This document shows positions 10,233 through 19,357 of a stretch of DNA of 64,000 nt, piece by piece. Each line of letters starts with the position of its first letter. The stretch's first letter is position 1. The translations under genes were made by a program, and so were the position numbers. Under the pieces are notes generated by a model. It saw nothing but the letters and a program-made list of their open reading frames with translations. It searched no databases and had not been told where the DNA came from. This DNA is from Shewanella hanedai. GTDB lineage: Bacteria > Pseudomonadota > Gammaproteobacteria > Enterobacterales > Shewanellaceae. Location of the stretch: contig NZ_VKGK01000010.1 in assembly GCF_007197645.1 (NCBI RefSeq), positions 62,001-126,000 on the forward strand, given 5' to 3'.

Positions 10233-10498
10233 ATACCAATCAGTATAAAGATGTGATCGCTCAGCGAGAATTTAGCGATTCTGAGGTAAGGCAACGAGTG
10301 TAGAGCATAGTTATTCTACGTTTAAGCTCGTTAACACAGCATCAGAACCGCTAAAGCTCGCCTGTTAGGAGTGTTTTTGGCTGCCTACTTCTGTGTTAAA
10401 TGAACTCATAAGGGAATAACCATTATGTCATCCATTCGCCTTGAATTAGTTTGCCAAAAAACACTCTGAGTAGATCACTTTCTTATACTGATTGGTAT
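10233..10498. mobile_element. 266-bp MITE-like element with 16-bp perfect terminal inverted repeats
   Basis: The ends are ATACCAATCAGTATAA (10233-10248) and TTATACTGATTGGTAT (10483-10498), exact inverse complements. The interior carries nested inverted segments: AACGAG...CTCGTT around 10290-10335, and a TTAGCGATTCTGAG-like arm facing CATCAGAACCGCTAAA. The element could therefore fold as a long hairpin. No coding capacity is seen. It fills most of the 373-bp gap between the mutase and the HflX-like gene. A clear target-site duplication is not visible. A single matching end occurs again at 33975. Confidence 0.75.
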
Positions 10499-10584
10499 AA
10501 CACCCTAAAAGTCGGTGTTAGGCGAGTTAAAATCACTACCAATGACATTAATCCCAGCACTTCAATAGAACAAGTAAATTTGCA

Positions 10585-11919
10585 CTATTTTTGCAGCATC
10601 TTATTTAATCGCTCCAACGCCACAGGACTGGCTTTGAGGGTCAATCTCATACCATTTTCATGGTATTCCTCTTCTATGACCTGCATTTTACTGTGAATTT
10701 CCCCCATGATGCCGCTCGCGGTGTAAGGGATATTAAAACAAGCTGTACACATCTGCTTTGCGATAAAATCTTGTATCGCTTGATGCACTAAACTGACGTC
10801 ATCAGCATTGCGGGTGGATATTTGCAACGCATTGGGAAACTCACTGCTTAATGTTTGTCGCTCGACTTGAGTTAAGCAATCCACTTTATTGAGTAGCAAT
10901 AAACGATTGTTGGTATCAAGATTTAACTGCTGTAGTGCGCCATTAACCACACTAAGCTGGGTTCTAAAATCTTTATCGCTGGCATCGACCACATACAAAA
11001 GTAAGATTGCATCTTTTGCCTCCTCTAATGTTGAGTGAAATGAAGCGATTAAATCGTGTGGCAGTTTGTTAATAAACCCAACCGTATCCGAAATAAGAAT
11101 CCGAGGCTGAGTCAGCGGTGATAAGGCGCGCACAGTGGTGTCTAAAGTGGCAAACAGCTTGTCTTCAACCAGGACATCTGAACCGGTTAACCCGCGCATT
11201 AAGGAAGATTTCCCAGCATTGGTGTAGCCAACCAACGCCACACAAGGTGTTTCGACTCGGCTACTACGCTGCTCTAACATCACCTCTTGCGCTTTTTTGA
11301 GTTCACGTTTGAGCTCGGCTTTCTTATCGCGAATACTACGACGCTCAACGGCCAAAAGACTTTCACCTTCACCTCGTGCACTTTGGCGTTCGCGATCCCC
11401 ACTATGCTCACTGCGCAACCTAGGCGTTAGGTAACTTAATCGTGCCAGTTCAACCTGTAATCGCGCCGTTCTAGTGCTCGCATGGCGACTGAAAATCTCA
11501 ATGATAATGCCAGTGCGGTCAAACACCTCAACACCCAATACATCTTCAACATTACGCAGCTGCATTGGACTCAGTTCACAATCAAACACCACAACATTGG
11601 CATGCCGCTTAGATTGAGATGCACTTAAAAACTCATTCAAACCTTGCTCATCAATGTTCGCCAGAGAATCTTTTTGCTCCGCATCATCAAGTTCGCCTGT
11701 CATTCTCGCCAACTCTTCAAGCTTACCCTCACCGAGCACCGACAAACGTTTAGTCGAATTTTGCTTCTGAGTTTGAGTGGCAAAAACAGTAAAACCAAGC
11801 GTACTAACTAAACGCCCCAATTCGGCCAACGAGCCGTTAATCTCCTCTATTTTTGCATTTGGAGTACGAATTGAGATTAATAACGCGCGAGTATCTGCTT
11901 GCTCAATGATCGTTGACAT
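10585..11919 (-). CDS. hflX: HflX-family GTPase
   Basis: A 444-residue GTPase of the HflX type, a family that binds 50S/70S ribosomes and helps rescue or split stalled ones. The N-terminal HflX domain with a glycine-rich linker (GEGKLEELARM) is followed by an arginine-rich helical region and a GTPase domain. The latter has the P-loop GYTNAGKSS near residue 230, a switch region LFATLDTTVR, the G3 motif DTVG and the G4 motif NKVD. The linker helix (GEGESLLAVERRSIRDKK) departs from the usual GETQLETDRR form, and LFATLDTTVR replaces the usual LDPTTR. Because hfq is not adjacent, this may be a second, divergent paralogue rather than the hfq-linked copy. The start ATG at 11919 faces an AT-rich divergent intergenic region. 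Confidence 0.85.
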   Translation of the reverse strand: MSTIIEQADTRALLISIRTPNAKIEEINGSLAELGRLVSTLGFTVFATQTQKQNSTKRLSVLGEGKLEELARMTGELDDAEQKDSLANIDEQGLNEFLSASQSKRHANVVVFDCELSPMQLRNVEDVLGVEVFDRTGIIIEIFSRHASTRTARLQVELARLSYLTPRLRSEHSGDRERQSARGEGESLLAVERRSIRDKKAELKRELKKAQEVMLEQRSSRVETPCVALVGYTNAGKSSLMRGLTGSDVLVEDKLFATLDTTVRALSPLTQPRILISDTVGFINKLPHDLIASFHSTLEEAKDAILLLYVVDASDKDFRTQLSVVNGALQQLNLDTNNRLLLLNKVDCLTQVERQTLSSEFPNALQISTRNADDVSLVHQAIQDFIAKQMCTACFNIPYTASGIMGEIHSKMQVIEEEYHENGMRLTLKASPVALERLNKMLQK

Positions 11920-12295
11920 AGTGACTCAATAGTTAGAAAGGTGGGATTCACGTTTTAGATCCTACGCTTTTGTCACTTTCTTTTATACGAAATAAAACCA
12001 AGGTATGCATTTAATCGCACATACACCAATTAGTTTAGGTAACCCAAACAAACCCCACATATACAAAGGTTAATATTTCCCATATATTTAACTATAACTT
12101 TCAGCTAGTTATATTTAATAACAATTAACACAGAGCCTTCTCTCAAATTCCCCCTTAAAACATAGGTATCACATTTAAATTTACCAAACTTATCAATGCC
12201 GCCGAGAATGCCCCATTCCTTTTACAGCATGTTTGAAATAGCTTATTAACATGGTCTAATATTGGTTAACAATTACTCAAGATGGATCTTCGATT
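11920..12295. promoter_or_regulatory. Divergent intergenic region between the HflX-like gene and the chemoreceptor
   Basis: These 376 bp are AT-rich and contain no supportable open frame. They must hold the promoters of the two divergent genes, but no individual promoter or operator could be assigned confidently by eye. Confidence 0.4.
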
Positions 12296-14266
12296 ATGTC
12301 AGTGCTCTTTTCTTTCGGTATAAAGGTTGCGAATAAACTCAATTTCAAGAAGAAGTTCAGTTTATTGGCCACAGCAACTTTATTACCACTCTCTCTTGCC
12401 GCTGCATATTTGATTCAACTTCAGTATTTACAAGTAGAGAGAGTCGCAAATGAGCTAGTCGGGTTAGCTTCAGTGCATGCCTTAGCCCCCATTGATTTAG
12501 GTTTACAACAAGCGAGAACATCCCTAATTAACGATCCCTCATCAACAGCAGCTTTCTCAGATCTGTCAGCTCAACTAACAAATAGCATCCAAATTAATCA
12601 GAACGGTGAGGCTGTAGCACTATTAACTAAGCTTTCTGGGCAATTTAAGAATCAACCCAGTGATTCAACCCTAAATTTAGTGAATGAGAGTGCCGAGCTT
12701 ATTGCAGAACTAAAAGAGAACATAGGCGCGAGTTCAGGTTTATCATTAGATCATGATCCAAAAGGGTTTTACCTTGTTGAACTTTATCTTAATCGAATTT
12801 CAGCCTTAAGCGACTACAGCTCGCGTGTGAGTCATACCGCGATTCAAGTACTCGCAAATGACGGATTTTCACCCGAGAGTTACACACAACTAGTCGCACT
12901 CAATATTCGCTTATCTGAACTGTTACAAAACAGCCAAAAAACCTTATTGAGATTAACCAATCAAGCTAACAGTGAAGCAGTATCCCCCTTTGTCAATTCT
13001 GTTGAAATGCTACATAAAAATGTAGAGAAGTTTATCAATGAGATTGATGCAAACATGATCAATCCGGATAACTTTGGCATTAGCCTAGATGCCTTTACTA
13101 ATGAAGCGAATGCACTCTCTTTATCAATTAATGCAATACTGACTAAAAATCATCACACACTCGAAACCTTACTCAATGAGCGAGAAGCCGCTCAGTCTAG
13201 AACCATGTTTTGGTTAATCGTCATTATAATCACCGTTGTCATTGGCTCACTCTATGCTTTAATAGCGATCTACAAAGCAATTATTGCCAATGTACGCCAA
13301 ATTGAATCTATCGCCAGTCAAGTATCAAATGGTGATTTGAGTCAGAATATACGAATTGATGGTGAGGATGAGTTTTCTCAAATAGCGCTAGCATTTAATA
13401 ATATGTTGGTCAGTATTCGAAGCTTAATAAGCGAAGTTCAAGTGTTGAGTACAGATGTGGTTCAAGCCAGTAGCAAGATGCAACAGGTCACCGACAGCGT
13501 CGAGCACACGTTAACCGAACAACAAGCTCAAACCCATGAGATTGCCAGTGCTATAGGGCAAATGGTCGTATCGGTTAATAGTGTTGAGACAAGTACTGAT
13601 GAGGCGACGACTATTACCAGTGCTGCAAATAGTGCCGTAGAGCACGGACAAACGGTTATCACAGAGACGGTGGCGGGCATAAATTCGATCGCCGAAGAGG
13701 TGGCTAAAGGGTCAAAAGTGATAAATCAACTTGCCGCGCATAGTTCAGAGATAGGTAATGTAGTTGATGTCATTCGAGGAATTGCGGACCAAACGAATTT
13801 ACTTGCGTTAAATGCAGCAATTGAAGCCGCAAGAGCTGGAGAGCAAGGACGTGGTTTTGCTGTGGTTGCCGATGAAGTAAGAACCTTAGCCAGTCGTACT
13901 CAAGCATCAACCCAAGAGATCCAAATTATGATCGAGCAGATCCAGCTTGGTGCCAAAGAAGCGGTTTCTGCCATGGAAACCGGTACCCAGCAAGCTGATA
14001 ATGGTGTACTGCAAGCAAATGCGGTGAGCGAGAGTATTAGCGTGCTAACCAGCAGTGTTCAAGAGATCGTTATCGTGATGCAAGACATTGCAAGTGCTGT
14101 GGCTGAGCAGCGTCAGGTCAGCACTCAAATAGACAGTAAGACCTCTGCCATAGGTGAAGGCGCTGATAGTGCCTTGCTATCAGCTCAAGGCGCTTCACAA
14201 ATAGGTCTATCGTTGGCCAAAGATGCCAACAAACTAGCAGCGCAAATAGAAGGTTTTAAGTTGTAA
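12296..14266 (+). CDS. Methyl-accepting chemotaxis protein
   Basis: A 656-residue transmembrane chemoreceptor. The first membrane helix is near residues 22-42, a helical periplasmic domain runs to about 300, and the second helix is near 304-328. A HAMP domain follows, then a long coiled-coil signalling domain. The conserved hairpin tip is intact ([21 protein letters not shown], of which the residues around [11 protein letters not shown] are diagnostic), followed by [15 protein letters not shown]. The periplasmic domain is mostly alpha-helical, and its ligand is not recognisable. The end lacks an NWETF-type CheR/CheB docking pentapeptide. It is monocistronic and ends in a stem-loop shared with the convergent cupin gene. 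Confidence 0.93.
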   Translation: MSVLFSFGIKVANKLNFKKKFSLLATATLLPLSLAAAYLIQLQYLQVERVANELVGLASVHALAPIDLGLQQARTSLINDPSSTAAFSDLSAQLTNSIQINQNGEAVALLTKLSGQFKNQPSDSTLNLVNESAELIAELKENIGASSGLSLDHDPKGFYLVELYLNRISALSDYSSRVSHTAIQVLANDGFSPESYTQLVALNIRLSELLQNSQKTLLRLTNQANSEAVSPFVNSVEMLHKNVEKFINEIDANMINPDNFGISLDAFTNEANALSLSINAILTKNHHTLETLLNEREAAQSRTMFWLIVIIITVVIGSLYALIAIYKAIIANVRQIESIASQVSNGDLSQNIRIDGEDEFSQIALAFNNMLVSIRSLISEVQVLSTDVVQASSKMQQVTDSVEHTLTEQQAQTHEIASAIGQMVVSVNSVETSTDEATTITSAANSAVEHGQTVITETVAGINSIAEEVAKGSKVINQLAAHSSEIGNVVDVIRGIADQTNLLALNAAIEAARAGEQGRGFAVVADEVRTLASRTQASTQEIQIMIEQIQLGAKEAVSAMETGTQQADNGVLQANAVSESISVLTSSVQEIVIVMQDIASAVAEQRQVSTQIDSKTSAIGEGADSALLSAQGASQIGLSLAKDANKLAAQIEGFKL

Positions 14267-14277
14267 ACTCTTCATGA

Positions 14278-14312
14278 GCAATTAACAGTTTACCTATTAA
14301 GCTGTTAATTGC
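14278..14312. terminator. Stem-loop between convergent chemoreceptor and cupin genes
   Basis: The 11-bp arms GCAATTAACAG (14278-14288) and CTGTTAATTGC (14302-14312) flank a 13-base loop between two convergent genes. There is no strong T run, so this is a plausible but weak bidirectional terminator. Confidence 0.4.
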
Positions 14313-14329
14313 AGTAAGCTAATGGAGCT

Positions 14330-14695
14330 TTAAATCCAAACATCACTTTTAGCCGTTAACTCTCCACCAGCATCACCCGTATTGGTCACCCCGCGCGGTT
14401 CGATAAACATGATTTTACATTCATCTTTTGCATACGGCTTATGCTCAACCCCTTTTGGCACAACAAACATTTCACCCGCTTTAAGGTCAACTTTCCCGTC
14501 TCTAAATTCAATGGTCATCGATCCTTCGATGACAAAAAAAACTTCATCGGTATCTTTGTGATCATGCCAAGTAAATTCATTCTGAATTTTAGCTAACTTA
14601 AACTGATAATCGTTCATTTCAGCCACCACTCTTGGGGACCAATGTTCAGAAAATTGAGTGAATTTTTCGAGTAAGTTTATCGAACTTCTAGACAT
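14330..14695 (-). CDS. Small cupin-domain protein
   Basis: A 121-residue single-domain cupin. Motif 1 is visible as [16 protein letters not shown] and motif 2 as [16 protein letters not shown]. Together they supply the usual His/His/Glu/His metal ligands of the beta-barrel. Small cupins of this type include dioxygenases, isomerases and metal-dependent sensors, and no specific reaction can be assigned. An SD-like GGGGAG lies just upstream of the ATG at 14695. It lies downstream of the broken DUF998 gene on the same strand, and transcription might be shared. Confidence 0.85.
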   Translation of the reverse strand: MSRSSINLLEKFTQFSEHWSPRVVAEMNDYQFKLAKIQNEFTWHDHKDTDEVFFVIEGSMTIEFRDGKVDLKAGEMFVVPKGVEHKPYAKDECKIMFIEPRGVTNTGDAGGELTAKSDVWI

Positions 14696-14717
14696 GAAAC
14701 TCCCCTAAAGATAAAAA

Positions 14718-15584
14718 CTAGACTAAATTGAGTGAAAACACGCTTAACCATATTAACTGAAAACCATATGAAATACGTTGATATGTCCCGACATGACGTT
14801 GAGTCTTAATTGCTTTGGCCATGGCAAAAAGGAAATATACCGCAGCGATAACTGACACCATTGAGAATACACGGAAAGACATTGGAATCATCTCAGTCGT
14901 TGGGCTTATCGCAATTAATATCGGCGCGATAACTAACGAAAGCAGCATGAAAAAACCAGCCCAAGAATGTACCTTACAACTAAACGTTGGATTCTTTGTC
15001 AATGGGTCAGCATCCATTGGAAAATACCCTGCAACCCAAGTGCCAACTCCATGAACAATGACCAACCAGCCAGTGATATTAACTAAGATGGAGACATTGG
15101 AGAGTTGAGCTAAATACCAGCCAAAAAAACAAAATAGAAAACCTAAAGGGTAATTATTAATTAAAGGGGATAATTTCTCTGTTGGACTACCCACAGCACC
15201 TAATTCACTGCAGAACTGCTTATCATGATCGTAACCAGCATAAAACCGACCTGCGATGATACCCAAGCCACTTGGAAATGCAGGATTCAGTGGGAATTTA
15301 AAGCACTTTAGTCAAGACATTGATTGTAAGTAATGGTTATTCCCTTGGTAAAATCAATAACGCAGAATAAAGTACTTTTAAACCCATCGTAGAAGGCTTT
15401 TGCGCAAGCCCACTTCGTTGTTGCATTAGCTTAAAAGGGAGTCACCATTCCTACGCAAATGCGTCTAGAATTGAACTCGCGCAATGCTCTGAAACGAGCA
15501 TTTCCAGGTCGTTTGGGTATAGACACCAACAAAAATCCAGACTGTCGCAATGAGTCCTGAATAGACCGCAATACTTTCAAACAC
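14718..15584 (-). pseudogene. DUF998 integral membrane protein gene split by a MITE
   Basis: The downstream part (from about 15257 to 14718) encodes the bulk of a DUF998 protein: IIAGRFYAGYDHDKQF, then CSELGAVGSP and several hydrophobic helices. It lacks the usual first helix. That helix is found on the far side of the element at 15259-15520. A strong SD (GGAGG, 15594-15598) precedes a GTG start at 15584 and the peptide VFESIAVYSGLIATVWIFVGV, which joins naturally to IIAGRFYAGYDHDKQ. The element introduces a stop codon (TGA) in the reading frame, so the original protein cannot be made. A shorter product from TTG at 15266 (182 residues) would miss the first membrane segment. DUF998 function is unknown. 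Confidence 0.8.
15259..15520. mobile_element. 262-bp MITE-like element inserted in the DUF998 gene
   Basis: The ends at 15259-15281 and 15498-15520 are imperfect 23-bp inverted repeats sharing ATACCCAA and TGGAAATGC. Internally, AATGGTTATTCCCTT (15332 onward) faces AAGGGAGTCACCATT near 15455, giving a second inverted pair. No coding capacity is seen. The flanks reconstruct a continuous DUF998 reading frame, which independently supports insertion. The exact duplicated target bases could not be resolved. The core AATGGTTATTCCCTT also occurs, inverted, in the element at 10233-10498. Confidence 0.8.
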
Positions 15585-15642
15585 TAATAAATGCCTCCAT
15601 CAAATAACAGAATAATCGCTCCCTTAAACTCAGGGCTTAAAC

Positions 15643-16072
15643 TCAGAGCTTGGTAGCGATAGTATAAACATGTCTTTCTGGGTACTGATCCAACTCTAGA
15701 TGCAGGATAGACAAACCACTACTTATAAGTAATTGTATATTTTCATTAATACCAATAGAGCTGTAATAGAAGGTGTTATTGTGCCATTGATCTGTATGTT
15801 CACCCTGAGCATTACCAAAGGTGTATATCAATACTCCACCTTTCGCTAACAGTCTGCACAACTTAGTGATGACAGGCTGTTGCATAGCCAGCGGTAAGTG
15901 AAAAAGACTATCCCAAGCGAGAATAAAATCAAACCGTTCTTCTGTTTCCCATGAACAAATATCTTGCTGTATAAAATGATGTTCTGGATGATTACTGCAC
16001 CCCATAGGAAGACTCATGGTGTTGGTCATGCCACCACTGAGCTATTTTATCGCCAAGTTCGGATGGTTCCAT
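15643..16072 (-). pseudogene. Class I SAM methyltransferase with internal deletion and frameshift
   Basis: Translation from ATG at 16072 gives a methyltransferase-like N-terminus (ELGDKIAQWWHDQHHESSYG) that soon reaches a stop. A different frame then continues from about 16005 with NHPEHHFIQQDICSWE, DFILAWDSLFHLP and GGVLIYTFGNAQGEHTDQW to the stop at 15643. In intact relatives the segment between these pieces holds the glycine-rich SAM motif I; here it is missing. The remnant 128-residue frame from 16029 would lack the cofactor site. A small tandem duplication (TTAAACTCAGGGC / TTAAACTCAGAGC, 15624-15649) lies across its 3' end. I call it a pseudogene; the family assignment is firm, the size of the loss is estimated. 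Confidence 0.75.
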
Positions 16073-16246
16073 TCAAGAGCCTTAACACCTTATTAGTTAG
16101 CAATCTGAGAACATTTCTGATGACTGTTTATTGTCTACTAAGTCACCTGAATGACTTTATTACCACACGTTTAACGTAAAGTCTTATTTTGAGTCTCTTC
16201 TAGTAAAAATCTAGCAAGAAATAGTGTAAACTTGCGCTTCTCAATA

Positions 16247-17146
16247 ATGTCGCCAGAACACTTTTATTTGTCTATGAGCCAAACACTTCCACCCCATAAA
16301 ATAGAATGTCATGTCACGATTACCTCAAGTGAGGACAATGCCGCTTCGATACTGTCTAATGAAAGTCAGTTATCTAAACAACTGATCAAGCAGGCCATGA
16401 CAAAAGGGGCTGTTTGGCACACTCGTGGGCAGAATACATCACGTCTTCGACGCGGCAAAAAATCACTTAAAATCGGCGATGAATTACACCTCTATTACAA
16501 CCAAGAGGTGCTTGAACATCAAGTCGATGACGCGGAGTTGATCGCCGACTTGGATCAATACAGTTTGTGGTACAAACCTTATGGCATGCTATGTCAGGGC
16601 TCTAAGTGGGGTGATCACACCACCATCAATCGCTATGCAGAAACCCGCCTTACTCCGGACAGGCCCGCTTTTATCATTCACCGTTTAGACAGAGCTGCAA
16701 CAGGACTTGTGCTGATCGGGCACAGTAAAGGAATGACAGCAGCATTAGCGAAACTATTCGAAGTCAGAGCATTAGATAAATATTATCAAGTGATTGTAGA
16801 AGGCAACTTTGCAACTCTAGCTACTGATAACGAGTCTAATCAATCAGTGACTATCGCAACAGATGTCGATGGAAAGTCAGCGTGCTCGCATGCAACGTTG
16901 ATTAGCTATGACGCCAAGCAAAACCGCTCATTGGTGCAAGTTAACATCGAGTCGGGTCGTAAACACCAAATCCGCATTCATATGGCTTCTATCGGCTTCC
17001 CGGTTGTCGGCGACCGCCAACATGGCATTGCAACAGAAGATGAAATTAATCTGCAGCTCACCTCCTGTTACCTTAAATTCCCTTGTCCGATAACAGGCGA
17101 GATTAAAGAGTTTGAACTGCCAGAGCGCTTACGGCCTAAGTTGTGA
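16247..17146 (+). CDS. RluA-family rRNA/tRNA pseudouridine synthase
   Basis: A roughly 300-residue RluA-type enzyme that isomerises specific uridines in structured RNA. The catalytic motif IIHRLDRAATGLVLIG contains the essential Asp. The C-terminal pseudouridine synthase motifs VNIESGRKHQIRIHMA and GFPVVGD are also present. The N-terminal region, with basic residues and RLRRGKKSLKIGDELHLYY, resembles an S4-like part. Target RNA is unknown. An in-frame TTG lies at 16232 and ATG codons at 16247 and 16274. None has a good SD, so the start is uncertain; 16247 was chosen. An intrinsic terminator follows. Confidence 0.9.
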   Translation: MSPEHFYLSMSQTLPPHKIECHVTITSSEDNAASILSNESQLSKQLIKQAMTKGAVWHTRGQNTSRLRRGKKSLKIGDELHLYYNQEVLEHQVDDAELIADLDQYSLWYKPYGMLCQGSKWGDHTTINRYAETRLTPDRPAFIIHRLDRAATGLVLIGHSKGMTAALAKLFEVRALDKYYQVIVEGNFATLATDNESNQSVTIATDVDGKSACSHATLISYDAKQNRSLVQVNIESGRKHQIRIHMASIGFPVVGDRQHGIATEDEINLQLTSCYLKFPCPITGEIKEFELPERLRPKL

Positions 17147-17177
17147 TAATTAGAGTAAATCCTAAACACTTCATACA

Positions 17178-17203
17178 AAAACGCCTTCATCAGAAGGCGT
17201 TTT
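17178..17203. terminator. Bidirectional intrinsic terminator
   Basis: The perfect 11-bp stem AAAACGCCTTC / GAAGGCGTTTT with a 4-base loop lies between the convergent pseudouridine synthase and IclR-type genes. A runs and T runs on both sides fit use in both directions. Confidence 0.85.
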
Positions 17204-17229
17204 CAATCTCATTCTAAACCGTCCAGCCT

Positions 17230-18036
17230 TTATGAAGCGGGCCAACTCTCAGCTTCTATGGCAGCTAGCGCTCTAGCTGCACGTTGCAGTGCAGGCAAAA
17301 AGTGCAGCGCACTTTCAGGCTTTAAACGCATAATGGGTGCTTGTATTGCGAGGCCTAAATTAGAACGGCCCGAAGGTGTCGGAACCAGTACAGCAACACA
17401 TAATAACCCAGGTAAAAATTCTTCATTGTCGATGGCGTAACCCGCATGTTTTACATTATCAATCTCAGTTTCCAACGCATTGATATCGACAATGGTTTTC
17501 TCTGTATATTGAGTCAATGTTGCGTGTGCCAATAATCTTTTTCGCTGAGAGGGACTCATCTCAGACAAAAACAATTTGCCGCTCGCTGAGCAATGAACAG
17601 GTACTCTGGAGCCAGAGTGTAGATAAAACCTCAATGGAGCCGCGGTTTCAATCCTGTCGAGGTAAACAATTTCGCCACCAGACAAAGCGGTGATATTACA
17701 ACTCTCACCCACATCGTCCACCAGCTGACGTAAGACGGCTCGTCTCGCACTGTGGGTGGTGTTATTCAGTAGCAACTGCTCTGCCAATCGACGAAGTCTA
17801 CCACCAGTGCTGTAATGTCGCTCATCACCATCACGTTGAATAATGCCAGCAGCTTCAAGTTGTTGCAGCATTCTATGTACAGTGGGTTTAGGCAAGCCAG
17901 TCTCTTCGACTAACCCCTGTAACGAAAAAAACTCATCTCTTTGCGCAATAACTTCAAGCAATGAAAAAAGACGCAGCGTCGGCGTATCGCCATTGACTCG
18001 AACAGCGTTAGGTTGATCACTTTGAGAGTCTTTCAT
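17230..18036 (-). CDS. IclR-family transcriptional regulator of the taurine locus
   Basis: A 268-residue DNA-binding regulator. The N-terminal winged helix-turn-helix (about residues 22-80, including GLPKPTVHRMLQQLE) is followed by the IclR effector-binding domain (about 90-260, with VYLDRIE, VPVHCSASGK and the small-molecule pocket region). It is divergent from pta and the rest of the taurine cluster, so by context it likely senses taurine or a downstream sulfonate. In alphaproteobacterial taurine clusters the regulator is usually of another family (GntR/MocR-like TauR), so this would be a non-orthologous replacement. The family is certain; the regulated genes are inferred. Confidence 0.88.
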   Translation of the reverse strand: MKDSQSDQPNAVRVNGDTPTLRLFSLLEVIAQRDEFFSLQGLVEETGLPKPTVHRMLQQLEAAGIIQRDGDERHYSTGGRLRRLAEQLLLNNTTHSARRAVLRQLVDDVGESCNITALSGGEIVYLDRIETAAPLRFYLHSGSRVPVHCSASGKLFLSEMSPSQRKRLLAHATLTQYTEKTIVDINALETEIDNVKHAGYAIDNEEFLPGLLCVAVLVPTPSGRSNLGLAIQAPIMRLKPESALHFLPALQRAARALAAIEAESWPAS

Positions 18037-18280
18037 ATATCCCCATTATTATTTGTCACAGATGAGAGCCTTAGATTATAACGATTTTTTTTGAGAATTC
18101 ATTGACGTTAATGACATATAACGCATATTATCACAAATAAATTACAATTATTGGAACTTTACGTCTCGTTTATTTCAAAGCATCTATTGTATTTGATATC
18201 TTATGCAAAAACACTAAATGCCTATTTTAAAAATACGTTCAAAGCAAGGATTGTCATCTCACCGCAACCACAAGAAGAAA
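18037..18280. promoter_or_regulatory. Divergent promoter region, IclR-type regulator / pta
   Basis: This 244-bp AT-rich gap between divergent genes should hold both promoters and the regulator's operator. Stretches such as TATAACG and CGCATATTATCAC are promoter-like, but no palindrome stood out clearly enough to name as the operator. A poly-purine AAGAAGAAA precedes the pta ATG. Confidence 0.4.
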
Positions 18281-19342
18281 ATGAATATGAAAGTGATCAG
18301 CCGAATAATAGAGCAAGCACGTCAATCTCCACGCACCATCGTCCTATGCGAGAGTGATGATCTGCGCATTGTTCAAGCCGCCTTACGCGCCAGTCAGGAA
18401 GGGATCGCTAACATTATCCTAGTGGGTCAACTCGCTAAAATTATTGAGCTTATCAATGATGATAACACCACGAACGTACTCGATGGGATCGCTATCATCG
18501 ACCCAGAGTACTCTTCGCTTATAGATGAATTTAGCCAGGCATTATTGGAAAAAAGAAAACACAAAGGCATGAGCTTAGAAGCGGCAATACTGGAAGTTAA
18601 CAAGCCCCTTTGCTTCGCTAATCTGCTGGTAGATCTCGGCTATGCCCATGGTTCTGTTGCCGGTGCCGTCAACAACACCGCCGATGTGGTTCGCAGTGCG
18701 ATTCACGTGATTGGTGTCAGCCCTGAAGCTAAGCTGGTTTCGAGCTTTTTCCTGATGATCATGTGCCAGCCATTTCATCAACTCAAAGGTGGCATGATCT
18801 TTTCAGATTGTGGTTTGGTGATCGACCCAAGCGCAGAGGAGTTGGCTGGCATCGCCATTGCTGCAGCCCATAATGCGCAAGCCCTGCTCGGTGAAGAGCC
18901 CAAAGTGGCCATGCTTTCATTCTCAACCAATGGCAGTGCTAAACACTCGTCTGTCGACAAGGTGGTTGATGCCTCAAATTTAATCAAAGCCGCAATGCCT
19001 GACTTAGCCATCGATGCAGATGTTCAACTCGATGCGGCGATTGTCGCCGATATTGCTGAGAAAAAAGGACCTAACTCTAAAGTAAAAGGCCAATCCAATG
19101 TGCTTATTTTCCCTAACTTAGAGGCTGGAAATATCGGCTATAAATTGGCAGAGAGAATGGCTCAGGCCACGGCTATTGGCCCTTTACTTCAGGGGTTAGC
19201 AAAACCTGCCAATGATCTCTCTCGAGGTTGCAATGCCAACGACATCTTTCTAGTCATCGCAGTGACAGTGGTTCAATCTCAAGCATTGGACAATACAAGC
19301 CTAGAGCAGAACAGTCAGCTCACTCCTATCCCTGAGCGATAA
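18281..19342 (+). CDS. pta: Phosphate acetyltransferase (phosphotransacetylase)
   Basis: A 353-residue catalytic-domain-only phosphotransacetylase converting acetyl phosphate and CoA to acetyl-CoA and phosphate. The PTA_PTB fold is recognisable from VLCESDDLRIVQAAL at the start, GYAHGSVAGAVNNTADVVRSA in the middle (the SVAGA and TADV region), and the C-terminal NVLIFPNLEAGNIGYK and IGPLLQGLAKPANDLSRG motifs. In this locus it accepts the acetyl phosphate made by Xsc, as in other taurine degraders. It starts the forward operon and is followed after 15 bp by the exporter. An in-frame ATG at 18218 lies in the promoter region; 18281 (or 18287) follows the purine-rich SD and matches the family N-terminus. 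Confidence 0.93.
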   Translation: MNMKVISRIIEQARQSPRTIVLCESDDLRIVQAALRASQEGIANIILVGQLAKIIELINDDNTTNVLDGIAIIDPEYSSLIDEFSQALLEKRKHKGMSLEAAILEVNKPLCFANLLVDLGYAHGSVAGAVNNTADVVRSAIHVIGVSPEAKLVSSFFLMIMCQPFHQLKGGMIFSDCGLVIDPSAEELAGIAIAAAHNAQALLGEEPKVAMLSFSTNGSAKHSSVDKVVDASNLIKAAMPDLAIDADVQLDAAIVADIAEKKGPNSKVKGQSNVLIFPNLEAGNIGYKLAERMAQATAIGPLLQGLAKPANDLSRGCNANDIFLVIAVTVVQSQALDNTSLEQNSQLTPIPER

Positions 19343-19357
19343 ATCGCGGAGCGCACT

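Noticed and set aside
15259..15520. A short protein-coding gene in the intergenic space at 15.3-15.5 kb
   Set aside because: No frame has a ribosome binding site or recognisable product. The segment is bounded by inverted repeats and interrupts a gene, so it is a non-coding element.
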